Source: Echinometra lucunter (Eukaryota > Echinodermata > Echinoidea > Camarodonta > Echinometridae). From it: 64,000 nt of DNA. Numbering within the stretch: the stretch's first letter is position 1; each line of letters begins with the position of its first letter. A program made the translations under genes and the position numbers. The notes under the pieces were generated by a model that was not told where the DNA came from, searched no databases, and was given only the letters and a program-made list of their open reading frames with translations. Positions 54,051 to 64,000 of this stretch are shown here, piece after piece. Where the stretch lies: assembly GCA_029962745.1 (NCBI GenBank), contig CM057155.1, forward strand, positions 34,154,753 through 34,218,752. Reading direction: 5' to 3'.

Positions 54051-54690
54051 TGCTCACTGAAGCGTAAGAGATCAGGATTTCGATGAAAATCAAATCAGAT
54101 GAACTCCCCATAAAGACTTATGATGGTTACCCAAATTAAGCAATTGAGTTTTGGTCCATAAGTGAAAAATGGACTTTTCCAGTCCCACGTGCTCACTGAA
54201 GCGTGAACTTTCCATGAAAATGCCACGGGATCATTGATACATGTACACCGGTCATATAAACATGCTAAAAATGTTATCAATATGATTTTTAGTGCATAAA
54301 AATAAAGCAATAATTACTTGAAAATTTTAATACGGTGATATTTTGTTTTTATTACGTGTTCATTCAACCGTGAATTAATAGGTATCAATTGCAAAAGTTG
54401 CAAACACCAGTCCAAAACACGAATTGCTTTGCATTAGATCAAATTTACCGCGCGAAAGATGTCAAAACTGCAGTTTTTGCAATTTTCACCTTGTGCTCAC
54501 TCAAGCGTGAAATTTGGCCCTCGGGTCATTTGGTATGTTGGGAAGCACATGAAATTCATGGTGCATGCCTTCAAACGCTGAAAACTTGAAATGTGTTCCG
54601 ATATCCTTGACTCAAAGTCATGATATGATGCTTGTGAATTTTAAAAAGTGACATTTTTCCTTTAGTGCCTGCTCACTCACGCATGACTTG
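54051..54690 (+). repeat. Diverged tandem array keyed by GCTCACTCAAGCGTGAA
   Basis: The key phrase, with 1-4 changes, occurs at 54052, 54191, 54358, 54495 and 54671 (spacings 139, 167, 137 and 176 bp), each followed by a CATGAAAAT-like or TGGCCC-like block. The phrase is an imperfect palindrome (TCACT-CA-AGCGTGA). No ORF with motif. Confidence 0.55.
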
Positions 54691-55349
54691 ACGGATCAAT
54701 CTCATTTTCTCACAGAAGTTGGTAAATTAGTGTAGAAACATTCATGCCAATACATTTTGCTCAAAACCTCTTCGTTGAAAAGTTACAGCATTTTGTTTAG
54801 GGGTGAAGTTGCTTTTTTTGTTGTGTTTATTTTCAAGTTAGGTTTTATTACAATGCTGGGTGAAGAATAAATCAGCATCTCTTTTTAAAACACCAAATAA
54901 TTCAGAAATTTTGATTGATCATGTTAAGTGGGGGCATCCATGTCCTATGGACAAACCACATTTCTATTTTTTTTGAAAAGCCTGTTTGCCTGTAGCATGA
55001 TCTTCAGTTCTGATAAATACCTCAATTGTTGAATAATGTAAAGAACTGTAAGTTGAAAAAATACAGCTTTCAAATGTTACAAATATTTCTGAAATTTGTT
55101 TTTCTTGCTACTGGTACTATTATTTGTGAAAGTAAATGTTATTTATGCCATTACAGTAGTTCAGCCCTTAAATTGTCCCTTTTCTATATCTCATTGCCCT
55201 TACAAGCTAGCCAAACTGCAAGCCTAGATGCTTGCAAGCTAGTTGGCAAGCTCACAGGGCTTTTGCTAAACACTCGGGTCGTGTCGCGGCGTGGCGCGCT
55301 GGAAAACGGTAAGCACTATATAGGCACCAATCCTGTAGACGTAAGCTGA
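54691..55349. other. No gene recognised
   Basis: The 107-codon plus frame at 55026-55349 lacks motifs and ends in the telomere-like tract. Confidence 0.35.
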
Positions 55350-55398
55350 AACCCTAATCCTAATCCTAACCCTAATCCTAACCCTAACCCTAACTAGG
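55350..55398 (-). repeat. Interstitial telomere-like repeats
   Basis: About eight units of CCCTAA/TCCTAA (TTAGGG on the minus strand), then a switch to AGGGTTA at 55395. TTAGGG is the ancestral animal telomere unit. The following kilobase repeatedly shows isolated CTAACCCT words. Confidence 0.75.
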
Positions 55399-57336
55399 GT
55401 TAAAGATTCTGCACTGAGGGATAAAACCTTATAGGGTTAGCTTTCTAGCAGGGGGTTATGGTAAAACGAAAAACTATTTGGAGTAGGATTGTCAGGCTAC
55501 CCCTACACAAAATTTCAGGTCAAAGGTCAAAGGGCAAGGGGGTCAGTTACACGGCTAAAGTCTAAATGGGTCATAACAGTCCTTTTTGCGGTATAAAGGG
55601 GTCTATTTTCACTAACCCTGAAATTTTGGTATAAAAACGGTCATAACTTCATTATTTCTTCATATTTTTTGGAGCTTTTGGGATATGTTGTAGGGTTTAC
55701 CGGGCTCTTCGTACCAATACCAGTTTTGTCGTATTTCGTTTCTTCAAAAGCTAACCCTATGTTGTTTCGTCTCTAAAAGAGACCCGCAGGTCCGTTTTCT
55801 ACTGAGCATGGTTCCCGTAAAAAAACGTCCAACTTTTTTACACTAGATTATTCACCTTTCCGCTAGTAATCGTTTGAGCTCTTGCTCAGCGCTAACCCCC
55901 GCAAAAAATTTCATAAAACTCCACTTTCCAAAAAAAATTAAGTTGTTCTCTAATTAATTATACATACACTGTCTAGTTTTTAGGGAGTTTTAACCAACTT
56001 GAAATCTACATCCGGGAATTTTTTAAATTTTTTGCCAAAAAGCCCATCCTTTTGTAAGCAACATATCAAAATTTTGTTGAAAACCCTGCATTTTTCAGGG
56101 AGATATGGCAATTTTTTGAAAAAAAGAAGATTAGACTAAGAGCACCAAAGTCGGAAAACCCTAGTTTTAACCAAATTTTGCATGGCTGTATTTTCTTTAT
56201 CCTGGGGGCAATTCACTTATTTTTTTTTTTTAAATGAAGGTTCGTTATTCATTAACAAGCAGTTAAAAGCTCTACTATCTGCTTTGATGGGAAAGGGGTT
56301 TAATATGACTAAACCTAATGCTCTGTAACCCTAACAAATTTTACGAATCAGGGAAAAAATCACCCTTGCTGCATGAAAACGTAGAGGGCAGCTCTGAAGT
56401 TTCCACATCGTCATTCCATAGTGTTATGTACAATTTACCTGTAAAAAATCAGTTTTGACGCCGGCACTTTTCGAGGCCGAGACTGGACTGAGTGAACTGA
56501 GTGAAAGAAAAGGAAATTGAACTTTTAGAGGTGGAAGGGGTGAGTAGTTTATTTCAAATGATGGTATTTATTAATTTAAAAAGGCTCATAAGTTATAAGA
56601 ACATGGAAAATGTCATAGTTTTAGGGTTTGAGGCACGAGCAGTAGTAGCTAGTGCGTTTATTGGGGTCGATCGAGCCGGCGCTCTCATCCCTGCCGCGCT
56701 GGACCGGGCAGGCCAGCGGTGCTAGCTAGCACCCTCTCGCTGGCACGGCTGCACATGCACTGGCCCGGTCCCGGGGCTTCAATTCAACTGGGACAAGTGC
56801 ATTTTTGGTAATGACTTTTACATAGCCAATGCAAGTTTTTTATATTTGTGTGACTACAACACCTATAAAAATGGAGGTTGGAAGAGACACTGATGTGATA
56901 TTTATTGATGCATGCTGGTGTGAACAATAAATTTGATGGCATGCATTAGGCCTAAGTTAGAATCTATTTTTGGTACTCCTGGGTTTTAGGGGGCTAAATT
57001 ATTTTGCTGGCTAACCTCAGACAATCTAATGCTTACATACACTACTAGACCGATTAATCTGTCTCTATCCGTGAGCCTCGTATTAAACAGTACGGTCATG
57101 TAATATGGTCGGCCCCGTTTAGAGACAGATGCCTTCGGGCAGGCCTGCTGTGCGGACGAAATTCGACGTCAGTGTTTCACCAAACTACCTCATGAAAGTG
57201 CCTATAATTACGCCTTTCAGATTTGAACGAAGTCACCAGACTTCGCATACACATGCCACGATACCTTATTGTTGTGCTCACTTACAATCTTTATGATATA
57301 ATCCAAATTTCGTAGTAATTTTTTCTTAAGTTAAAA
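55399..57336. other. No gene recognised; AACCCT-rich then GC-rich patch
   Basis: 55.4-56.3 kb contains scattered CTAACCCT words and one GGTCAAAGGTCA (55517). A GC-richer patch at 56640-56770 has no ORF beyond 74 codons. Confidence 0.4.
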
Positions 57337-57984
57337 ATTCTTCCTCTGCCTGAACTTACAAAACAAAACATTTCCACTTTTATGTTTAAATACCACAAAG
57401 GGATTCTCCTGGCTGTATTTAATAACATGTTTAAAACAAATTCTTCATTCCATAAGTATCACACTTGCACACGTAATAATCTTTGTGTTCCCTCTATTAG
57501 ATCAACAATAAGAACCCACTCTATTCGCTTTACTGGTGTACATGAATGGAACTCTATACGTCAGGATCTTAAATCCAGCTCTACACTTTCTCGCTTCAAA
57601 TCGTTATTGAAGCGTTCCATGTTTGAAAGGATGTCATCCATGACCGAGTAAACCCTTTCTTCTCTTTCCTCTAAGTTCTCTCTCCTTCCCTCTCTTTGTA
57701 TTGCAATAGTACTGTGTGACTGTTGGTGTGTGAATGTGTGAAGTATATTTAGTGCTGCTGTATATACATGACATTTTTGTTTGTGTTGTAGAACTTGTAA
57801 GTCTGAGCTTGTTATTGTATATTAATTGTATTTTTTTCCACTGAAAAGGGCCCCATCCACAAGCACATGTTGCTTCTTGGGGGTCCTGGCTAATGTATTG
57901 TATATCTTTACCATGTATTATGATTATACCAATTGACTGTTTTATCTGCCAAATAAAGTTGAATTGAATTGAATTGAATTGAAT
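57337..57984 (+). mobile_element. 5'-truncated LINE, C-terminal RT end and 3' tail
   Basis: The frame to TAA 57649-57651 reads KILPLPELTKQNISTFMFKY, VFNNMFKTNSSFHKYHTCTR, RFTGVHEWNSIRQDLKSSST and RFKSLLKRSMFERM: the CR1-group RT C-terminus (NMF..NS.IH.YnTR, GP..WN.i, FK..lK). The 3' UTR ends AATAAAGTTGAATTGAATTG with (ATTGA)n at 57957-57984. It is a different family from the LINE at 41-45 kb. Confidence 0.8.
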
Positions 57985-58520
57985 GGATCAACTTCAAACT
58001 TGGATCATATATGCATTGGGGGTGAAAATGATCTGATTAGTTTTGGGGTCATGAGGTCAAAGGTCAGGAATTCAATAAAATACATAAAAAATACAACGTT
58101 CTTGCGATAACTCAAAACCGTTCACGGATCAACTTCAAACTTGGATCTTATATGCATTAAGGGGTGACAATGATCTGATTAGTTTTTGGGATCATGAGGT
58201 CGAAGGTTAAAGGTCACGACTTCAGTAAAACTCATAAAAAAAACACCGTTCTCACGATAACTAAAAAAACCGTTTCATGGATCAACGTCAAACTTGGATC
58301 ATATATGCATTGGGGGTGACTATGATCTGATTAGTTTTGGGGGTTATGAGGTCAAAGGTCAAGGTCACAAAATTTAAGAAAATACCTACAAATACTCTGT
58401 TCTTGCTATAACTCGAAAACAGTTTCATAGATTGACTTTAAACTTAGATTATGTATGCATCAGTGATCATGATGATCTGATTACAGGTTTTGGGAAAGGG
58501 AGGTCAAAGGTCAGGTCAAG
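57985..58520 (+). repeat. Satellite, 141-152-bp units, AGGTCA-bearing, four copies
   Basis: Copies start at about 57984, 58125, 58277 and 58428 (GGATCAACTTCAAACTTGG), each with GATCTGATTAG-TTTTGGG and GAGGTCAAAGGTCA. Directly abuts the LINE tail, so the LINE inserted at its edge. Same superfamily as 20322-20650 in the other orientation. Confidence 0.8.
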
Positions 58521-58612
58521 GAATTCAATTAAATACATAGAACAATAAACTGAAAGGATTTTTAGGTTTATTTAAATAATGCATTTTTTTAATCCAAAAG
58601 GTAATCTGTCAA

Positions 58613-58864
58613 TTAGAACAGACTCCCTAGGCACCAGATAATCAACAACAATGTGCCTTGTATTTCTAGTCTGGCAATGGCAGAGGCATACATTTTCGAC
58701 CGCCCGGTTAAAGTTAATTCATCTAGTTTTTCCCTGTTTTCGGTCCATGATATTAATCCAGCTCTAACAAAATCTTCAAATATGGATCCATCTTGAGTGC
58801 ACCAGGTGGTAAGATTATAGTCTTGGGAAGTAAACTTCTTACAAAAAAGATGGACAAAATGATC
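58613..58864 (-). CDS. Protein-like open frame of unknown identity
   Basis: An 83-codon minus-strand frame without an obvious ATG start: HFVHLFCKKFTSQDYNLTTW, then CTQDGSIFEDFVRAGLISWT and ENREKLDELTLTGRSKMYAS, ending in TAA. Composition and helix pattern look coding, perhaps a degraded exon of a transposon protein. No family recognised. Confidence 0.3.
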   Translation of the reverse strand, partial: DHFVHLFCKKFTSQDYNLTTWCTQDGSIFEDFVRAGLISWTENREKLDELTLTGRSKMYASAIARLEIQGTLLLIIWCLGSLF

Positions 58865-59081
58865 TCACCATGTCAATATCAATTGAAAAGAAATTGTCAT
58901 ATTACAGATCCCAGACCTCATCAATAGGTTCTAGACATGATAAGATCCTCTTTTGCGGATCTCATAATTTCATCATCTATTTTAATTGATGTCAATATGT
59001 TAAGGATCTTGCCATAAAAACATCTGAGTAACACTTTTAAGCTTCCATTCTAATAACCATAATCAATATTCATCTTTGCAG

Positions 59082-62000
59082 ATGGCAGAGAAACACCCTG
59101 AACTGCAACACGATACTGCAGAAGCGATGCACCATCGGCTCTTGACCGCACAAAGGAATTACCACGCCATGTCCGTTAAGGACACCAAGAAGGCAAAGCT
59201 GACGGGTTCGGTGGCGCAGACACTGAGGGTACGAGCCAGCTTTGTTTTGTTTGATGAACCACAACACAACTAATCTATCTGGATAATAATTATCCCCGAA
59301 GAAAAGTAATAGGTCAAGTCAGTTTAAATAATAACTTGAAGTTAAAAGTTAAAGCTCAGAGCTGGACATGGCCAGAATTTCAAGCTTCAAGAAGCTTTGA
59401 AAAGGGACAACCCACTGCACAAGTGCTACTTGCAATTGATGTGGATGAGGGCAGTGATGTTAGTTATGATGCTGATAACTAGGTTATTGCACCCTGAATA
59501 TAGAGTTGCTGATTAAGTGAATATACAAAGCAGGTTTTAAAAGTAATAGGTACACTTGCTTCTTAAATATGTCGGGGTATATGAGAGTTAAACTTGAACT
59601 ATATTGAAATCAAATCAAGCAATAAACAGAGTCTGCAGTTGGAAGAACAAAATAATAGCGATGAATTATTAGATCAGGTTCTGATAACTTTTTAAATTAA
59701 ACTACTTTTCATACGCCCTTTATTACCAGGGAACTACTGAAGATGAATGTGCCTCTGACGATCAACCATGCACATCCCATGAGGAAGAAAGATCAGGCAC
59801 ATCCCGTGTAAGTAAATACATAGGTTTCTGGACCTGAAGATTATTAGAAAGACAGTTATGCTCATAACAGTAAAGATACTAAAAAAGTTGCTGATTAGGT
59901 AAATATACAAAGCAGGTTTTATAAAAAAAAAAAAAAAAATAGGTACACCTGCTTCTTGAATATCTTGGGGTATATGAAAGTTGAACTTGAACTATATTGA
60001 AATCAAATCAAGCAATGAACAGAGTCTGCAGTGGGAAAAACAACATAATAGTGATGAATTATTAGATCAGGTTCTGATAACTTTTGTAATTGAACTACTT
60101 TTCATACACTCCTTAATACCAGGGAACTACTGAAGATGAACATGCCTCTGACGATCAACCACGCACATCCCATGAGGAAGAAAGATCAGGCACATCCCGT
60201 GTAAGTAAATACATAGGTTTTTGGACCTGAAGATTATTAGAAAGACAGTTATGCTCATAACATTAAAGATACTACATAAGTTGCTGATTAGGTGAATATA
60301 CAAAGTAGGTTTTATAAAAAAAAAAAAATAGGTACACCTGCTTCTTGAATATCTTGGGGAATATGAAAGTTGAACTTGAACTATATTGACATCAAATCAA
60401 GCAGTGAACAGAATCTGCAATGGGATGTACAAAACAATAGTGATGAATTATTAGATCCGGTTCTGATAACTTTTTTAATTGAACTACCTTTCATACGCCC
60501 TTTATTACCAGGGAACTACTGAAGATGAACATGCCTCTGACGATCAACCACGCACATCCAACGAGGAAGAAAGATCAGGCACATCCCGTGTAAGTAAATA
60601 CATAGGTTTTTGGACCTGAAGATTATTAGAAAGACAGTTATGCTCATAACATTAAAGATACTAAATAAGTTGCTGATTAGGTGAATATACAAAGTAGGTT
60701 TTATAAAAAAAAATAAATAAAAAATAGGTACACCTGCTTCTTGAATATCTTGGGGAATATGAAAGTTGAACTTGAACTATATTGACATCAAATTAAGCAG
60801 TGAACAGAATCTGCAATGGGACGTACAAAATAATAGTGATGAATTATTAGATCCGGTTCTGATAACTTTTTTTAATTGAACTACTTTTCATACACTCCTT
60901 AATACCAGGGAACTACTGAAGATGAACGTGCCTCTGACGATCAACCACGCACATCCCATGAGGAAGAAAGATCAGGCACATCCCGTGTAAGTAAATACAT
61001 AGGATTTTGGACCTGAAGATTATTAGAAAGACAGTTATGCTCATAACATTAAAGATACTAAATAAGTTGCTGATAAGGTGAATATACAAAGTAGGTTTTA
61101 TAAAAAAAAAAAATAGGTACACCTGCTTCTTGAATATCTTGGGGAATATGAAAGTTGAACTTGAACTATATTGAAATCAAATCAAGCAATGAACAGAGTC
61201 TGCAGTGGGAAAAACAACATAATAGTGATGAATTATTAGATCCGGTTCTGATAACTTTTTTTAATTGAACTACTTTTCATACACTCCTTAATACCAGGGA
61301 ACTACTGAAGATGAACATGCCTCTGACGATCAACCACGCACATCCCACGAGGAAGAAAGATCAGGCACATCCCGTGTAAGTAAAGAAAGAAGAAAGAAGC
61401 AAGAAATATCCAGGCATCTATGCTCAACTAAACTATGTTTTCAGTGTTTTGATAATATAATGAAAATAATGACTTTTTGTATCATGCAGTGGAGTCACTC
61501 CAATTCATTAACCTGTTAATCACAATGGTTTTTTTGTTGCTTTCTTTTACAAGATACCAAAGGTCTATTTGGTTCATCCATGCTCAAACAACTGGTCCAG
61601 AGCAAAATCTAAGACTTCTTCCCAAAAGTGTAATTCTTTCACTTCATTTGTCAACAGTTGTTCATGCACCTATGATCATGCCTTTTACATGCAAGTTGGT
61701 GATCTTGTCATATCTTCGGTGCTTTGTGCCATCAGACCCTTCATATTCTCCTTCTTCCATGTGGAAACATTCTCCAAACTCAGTTTTAGCATCTGGGGGC
61801 GGTTTCCTATGTATCTCCTGATATAAGTCATTTGTCTTGTCAAAACATGCTTGAGCTTCAGCAGCATAATCAGGCGAATATTCTTGGATCTCATCCGGTT
61901 TGCGGAATTGATGCATGAATGGCCGTTTTTCTACTGCAAGCATAATACATGGAGGTATGTTCAAGTATGCATATTGCATTTGGGATTTGCACCAAGGGCA

Positions 62001-63061
62001 AGCAGAAACTTCACATTGTCAGGCTGCAGCCTTTCACAGGCTATCATCAGAGGTGTTTTCCATTCATCTATGCATATGGTATCAATATCTATCCCTTCTT
62101 TATAATTTTCAACATAAGTCTTCAAGTCACCAATCTTCTCTACTTCTCCACTCTTCAGAAGGGCTGTCAGTTTGACTCCACTGTGCCTTGCACTGCCTGC
62201 ACCCTTCTTCTTCCTGCTCTTGGGACCACCTGTGGAGGTTGAAGCCATGGCTATTTATCAATGCTGCATGAAGGAGTCATCTCCTTTCTCAGAAAACAAA
62301 TGCAATGTCCCCTACGCAAGTCATTGGCTTGTTAATTAATCACAATGATTTTTTGTTGCTCTCAAGATACCACAGGTCCATATGAACCACTACACCATGA
62401 AACCTTTACCCATTATTATATATATTATTAATTCTTGCAGTTACGGAAGATGGAGGCATTGAAATTCCCTGGAGATGAGGAAGGTAGCTGCGATGGGTCA
62501 CAATCCTTAGTAAGTGAAATAGATCTGTAGTAATGAAATCAAAGTTGACAAATGGCCATGCAAAGGAATTACTGGATGTCATGATCTAAGTTAAACTTAT
62601 GTTGCGACAAACAATGAGACATCTTCATTGAAATGGAAATTATGCGAAATCATTATGCGGTACAGATTTATCTTTTTTTACAGATTGTAATAAAATTATT
62701 ACATGTAAAAATTTGTTAGAAAAATCAAACACATATTCGAATCTGAAAATTTATTTTGATATTATTGTTTCTATTCATGATGCATTTTCTCCCATATCTC
62801 TTGTACTCTTTTTCTCTTCCAGTTCACAGGGTCACAGAGCAGTAGCCACCGGGAAATTAGAAAGAAGCGAGTGAGATTTTCACAAGAGAAGTTCAAGCCA
62901 TTGAGAATATGTTTGAGTGGTTTATTGATCAAAAAAGTGTTCCCTCTGTTTCTACAGCAAATGAAATATTACAGGAAAATCCCACATTAAAAGAAATCTT
63001 GTTCAGGCGCACGCCAAAAGATGTTGTTGACAAAGTAAAAAATATGATTTTAAAAATGTAG
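59082..63061 (+). CDS. 3' half of a zinc finger-YR family gene: YR end, exon array, SANT-like tail
   Basis: Exons, all phase 0: 59082-59228; five 78-nt exons (59730-59807, 60123-60200, 60512-60589, 60909-60986, 61298-61375); 62441-62509; 62823-63061. The first begins MAEKHPELQHDTAEAMHHRL and continues LTAQRNYHAMS: the STA.+.Y segment that carries the tyrosine nucleophile at the end of recombinase domains of this gene family. The array and 62441 exon give an acidic linker. The last exon encodes REIRKKRVRFSQE and, after a 1-nt deficit near 62885, VQAIENMFEWFIDQKSVPS, NEILQENPTLKEI and KDVVDKVKNMILKM: the SANT/Myb-like C-terminal domain often seen at the end of such proteins. Everything else is open with consensus GTAAGT donors. 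Upstream exons with R, K and H box residues are not found in 53-59 kb. The frameshift may be real or a sequence error. Confidence 0.6.
59480..61400 (+). repeat. Tandem exon-plus-intron array, about 390-bp unit, five exon copies
   Basis: Exon starts are 393, 389, 397 and 389 bp apart. Each exon encodes GTTEDE-x-ASDDQP-x-TSHEEE then RSGTSR (26 aa), with only a few nucleotide differences between copies. The introns are also conserved (GTAAGTAAATACATAGG...TTATTAGATC-CGGTTCTGATAAC) and vary mainly in an A-run (A7 to A17). Because the unit is phase 0 and a multiple of 3, any number of copies keeps the frame. Confidence 0.9.
61505..62405. repeat. About 70-bp direct repeats flanking the ankyrin pseudogene, and SINE head
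   Basis: 61505-61578 and 62321-62390 share CATTA/GG-C-TGTTAAT...CACAATG-TTTTTTGTTGCT and AAGATACCA-AGGTC. The second is followed by a 24-bp fragment of the tRNA-like SINE head in reverse (GAACCACTACACCATGAAAC). Confidence 0.6.
61662..62248 (-). pseudogene. Intronless ankyrin-repeat gene copy, frameshifted, antisense in YR-gene intron
   Basis: From ATG 62246-62248 (minus, AGCCATGG context): MASTSTGGPKSRKKKGAGSA, then LLKSGEVEKIGDLKTYVENY and an ankyrin repeat DEWKTPLMIACERLQPDNVK with FLLALGANPKC. A 1-nt loss near 61963 shifts the frame to LNIPPCIMLAVEKRPFMHQF, AAEAQACFDKTNDLYQEIHR and a C-terminus KITNLHVKGMIIGA. It has no introns, sits inside an intron of the plus-strand gene, and is bracketed by direct repeats, all pointing to a duplicated or retroposed copy. 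The parent gene is not in the window. Confidence 0.65.
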
Positions 63062-64000
63062 TTTGAATGGCAATTTGTGTTAACAATTTACCATGTGTAA
63101 CGTCTGAAACACATTTTTAAACACTAGTTGATCTCAAACATTTGTTTTGATACTTATTTACCTAAATCATGTGCAGATTTGTTTCAAAATTGATATTTTT
63201 TAAAATCATGATGATTGATTCATCTAAGGTGCCCTTTCTTGTGATTTATGACCTAAAAGGTTATATTTGTTGTTTCAGACGTGACATTTGTTTCGGATGT
63301 TACAAATGTTAACGGAAAGTTAATTTGGATTATATAATCATAATGCAGTTGGTTGTTGCATTATTTTTTTTTCTGTGATAAAAGCCTACATCAAGTCTCT
63401 TTGAAAATGAACAAAAAAGTTCTTTGTGTTATTCCCCCTTTTCTAATTACTTCTAAATAAAAATTGTTTCGGACATTACCAAATCGTTAACGGGAAAAGA
63501 CACAACCTGTTCATATCATGATAATTATTTCTTTAATCATTGGCTTACAAAAAAAGTAATGTTTTCTTTTTCGGTGACAGGATAAGAAAACTATAAGTTC
63601 TATTTTCATTTGATATTATATCATTAAATTATGATTCTAATACGGGTAACGAGGGGTAACATTGTTAATGGAAAATGTAACGTCCAAAATGACATTTTCA
63701 GTAGCTCTGTGCTATCAGGAAGTTACTTATAATTTGTAGCGCTGTTTATTTTCTGAATGTTCAACTCACACTTGTTCACAATTATCACATTTTCAATTCA
63801 GAACATTTTAAGATCATACAGCTCCTTTTTCATGATATCCATGCTTCCTACTTCAGAAAAACTGTTTTGCAAAGTAAATTATCAGGTATTTGTCTCTTGG
63901 AAGAAACTTCAATTTATAAAATGCATGGAATTTCTCTTTTTGACCAGTAATTGTCCATGTTGAAGACTGAAGAGTATACTGAAATTGAAACTGATTTCTT
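63062..64000. other. 3' flank; ACATTAC/GTTAACG repeated words, no gene
   Basis: Sequence of the type CGGA-C/T-ATTAC-AA-T-GTTAACGG recurs near 63295, 63470 and 63655. The 68-codon frame at 63757-63963 is not protein-like. Confidence 0.4.

Noticed and set aside
59730..61375. CRISPR-like regularly spaced repeats
   Set aside because: The repeated units are 78-bp exons with splice sites and 310-bp introns in eukaryotic DNA, not short palindromic repeats with unique spacers.
61477..62242. Several plus-strand frames of 84-114 codons
   Set aside because: Antisense shadows of the minus-strand ankyrin pseudogene.

Overview
This is eukaryotic nuclear DNA: AT-rich, split coding exons with GT-AG borders, many microsatellites, and a dense layering of class I and class II transposable elements. 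The mix points to a marine invertebrate, most likely an echinoderm such as a sea urchin. It includes Harbinger, piggyBac, hAT-like and TTAA-targeting elements, CR1-group LINEs, Ty3/gypsy LTR elements, a tRNA-derived SINE, and zinc-finger plus tyrosine-recombinase genes. The species call is inference only. There are no bacterial operons, CRISPR arrays or canonical tRNA/rRNA genes.

Layout. 0-1.1 kb: 3' end of a Ty3/gypsy element with a short LTR. 2.5-4.7 kb: first two exons of a HARBI1-like gene, whose intron is loaded with MITEs, a SINE and satellites to 7.9 kb. 9.5-11.7 kb: a foldback transposon with 6-bp target duplications. 12.7-14.9 kb: a satellite rich in AGGTCA direct repeats, split by a transposon. 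15.1-18.3 kb: a decayed gene of the C2H2 zinc finger plus tyrosine recombinase (YR) type with duplicated acidic exons. 18.8-21.5 kb: transposase, BEN-protein-like and gypsy integrase remnants. 22.1-23.5 kb: N-terminal part of a second zinc finger-YR gene and its partial duplicate. 24.6-26.0 kb: a piggyBac transposase with one stop. 26-30.2 kb: satellites, a LINE fragment and two precisely bounded MITEs. 30.5-33.4 kb: a promoter-like segment and a SET-domain (KMT5A-like) gene remnant with 51-aa repeats. 34.2-35.5 kb: a retroelement ORF with a helix-hairpin-helix segment, then a Harbinger-type Myb protein. 36.8-39.2 kb: an intact two-exon piggyBac transposase of 601 aa. 40.0 kb: one unidentified terminal exon. 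40.8-45.5 kb: a nearly intact two-ORF LINE. 46.7 kb: a SINE. 47.9-48.7 kb: last two exons of a BEN-domain gene. 48.8-52.9 kb: a complete LTR-to-LTR element carrying only a broken gag. 53-58.5 kb: satellites, interstitial telomere-like DNA and a LINE tail. 59.1-63.1 kb: 3' half of a third zinc finger-YR-type gene with five tandem copies of one 78-bp exon and an antisense ankyrin pseudogene in an intron.

How it fits together: nearly all coding sequence is transposon or transposon-derived. The most interesting thread is the repeated appearance of the zinc finger-YR family (15-18, 22-23.5 and 59-63 kb), each time with a freshly repeated acidic, disordered segment, and the SET-domain remnant with the same style of repeats at 32.6 kb. 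Several insertions can be dated relative to one another because empty-site copies lie in the same window.
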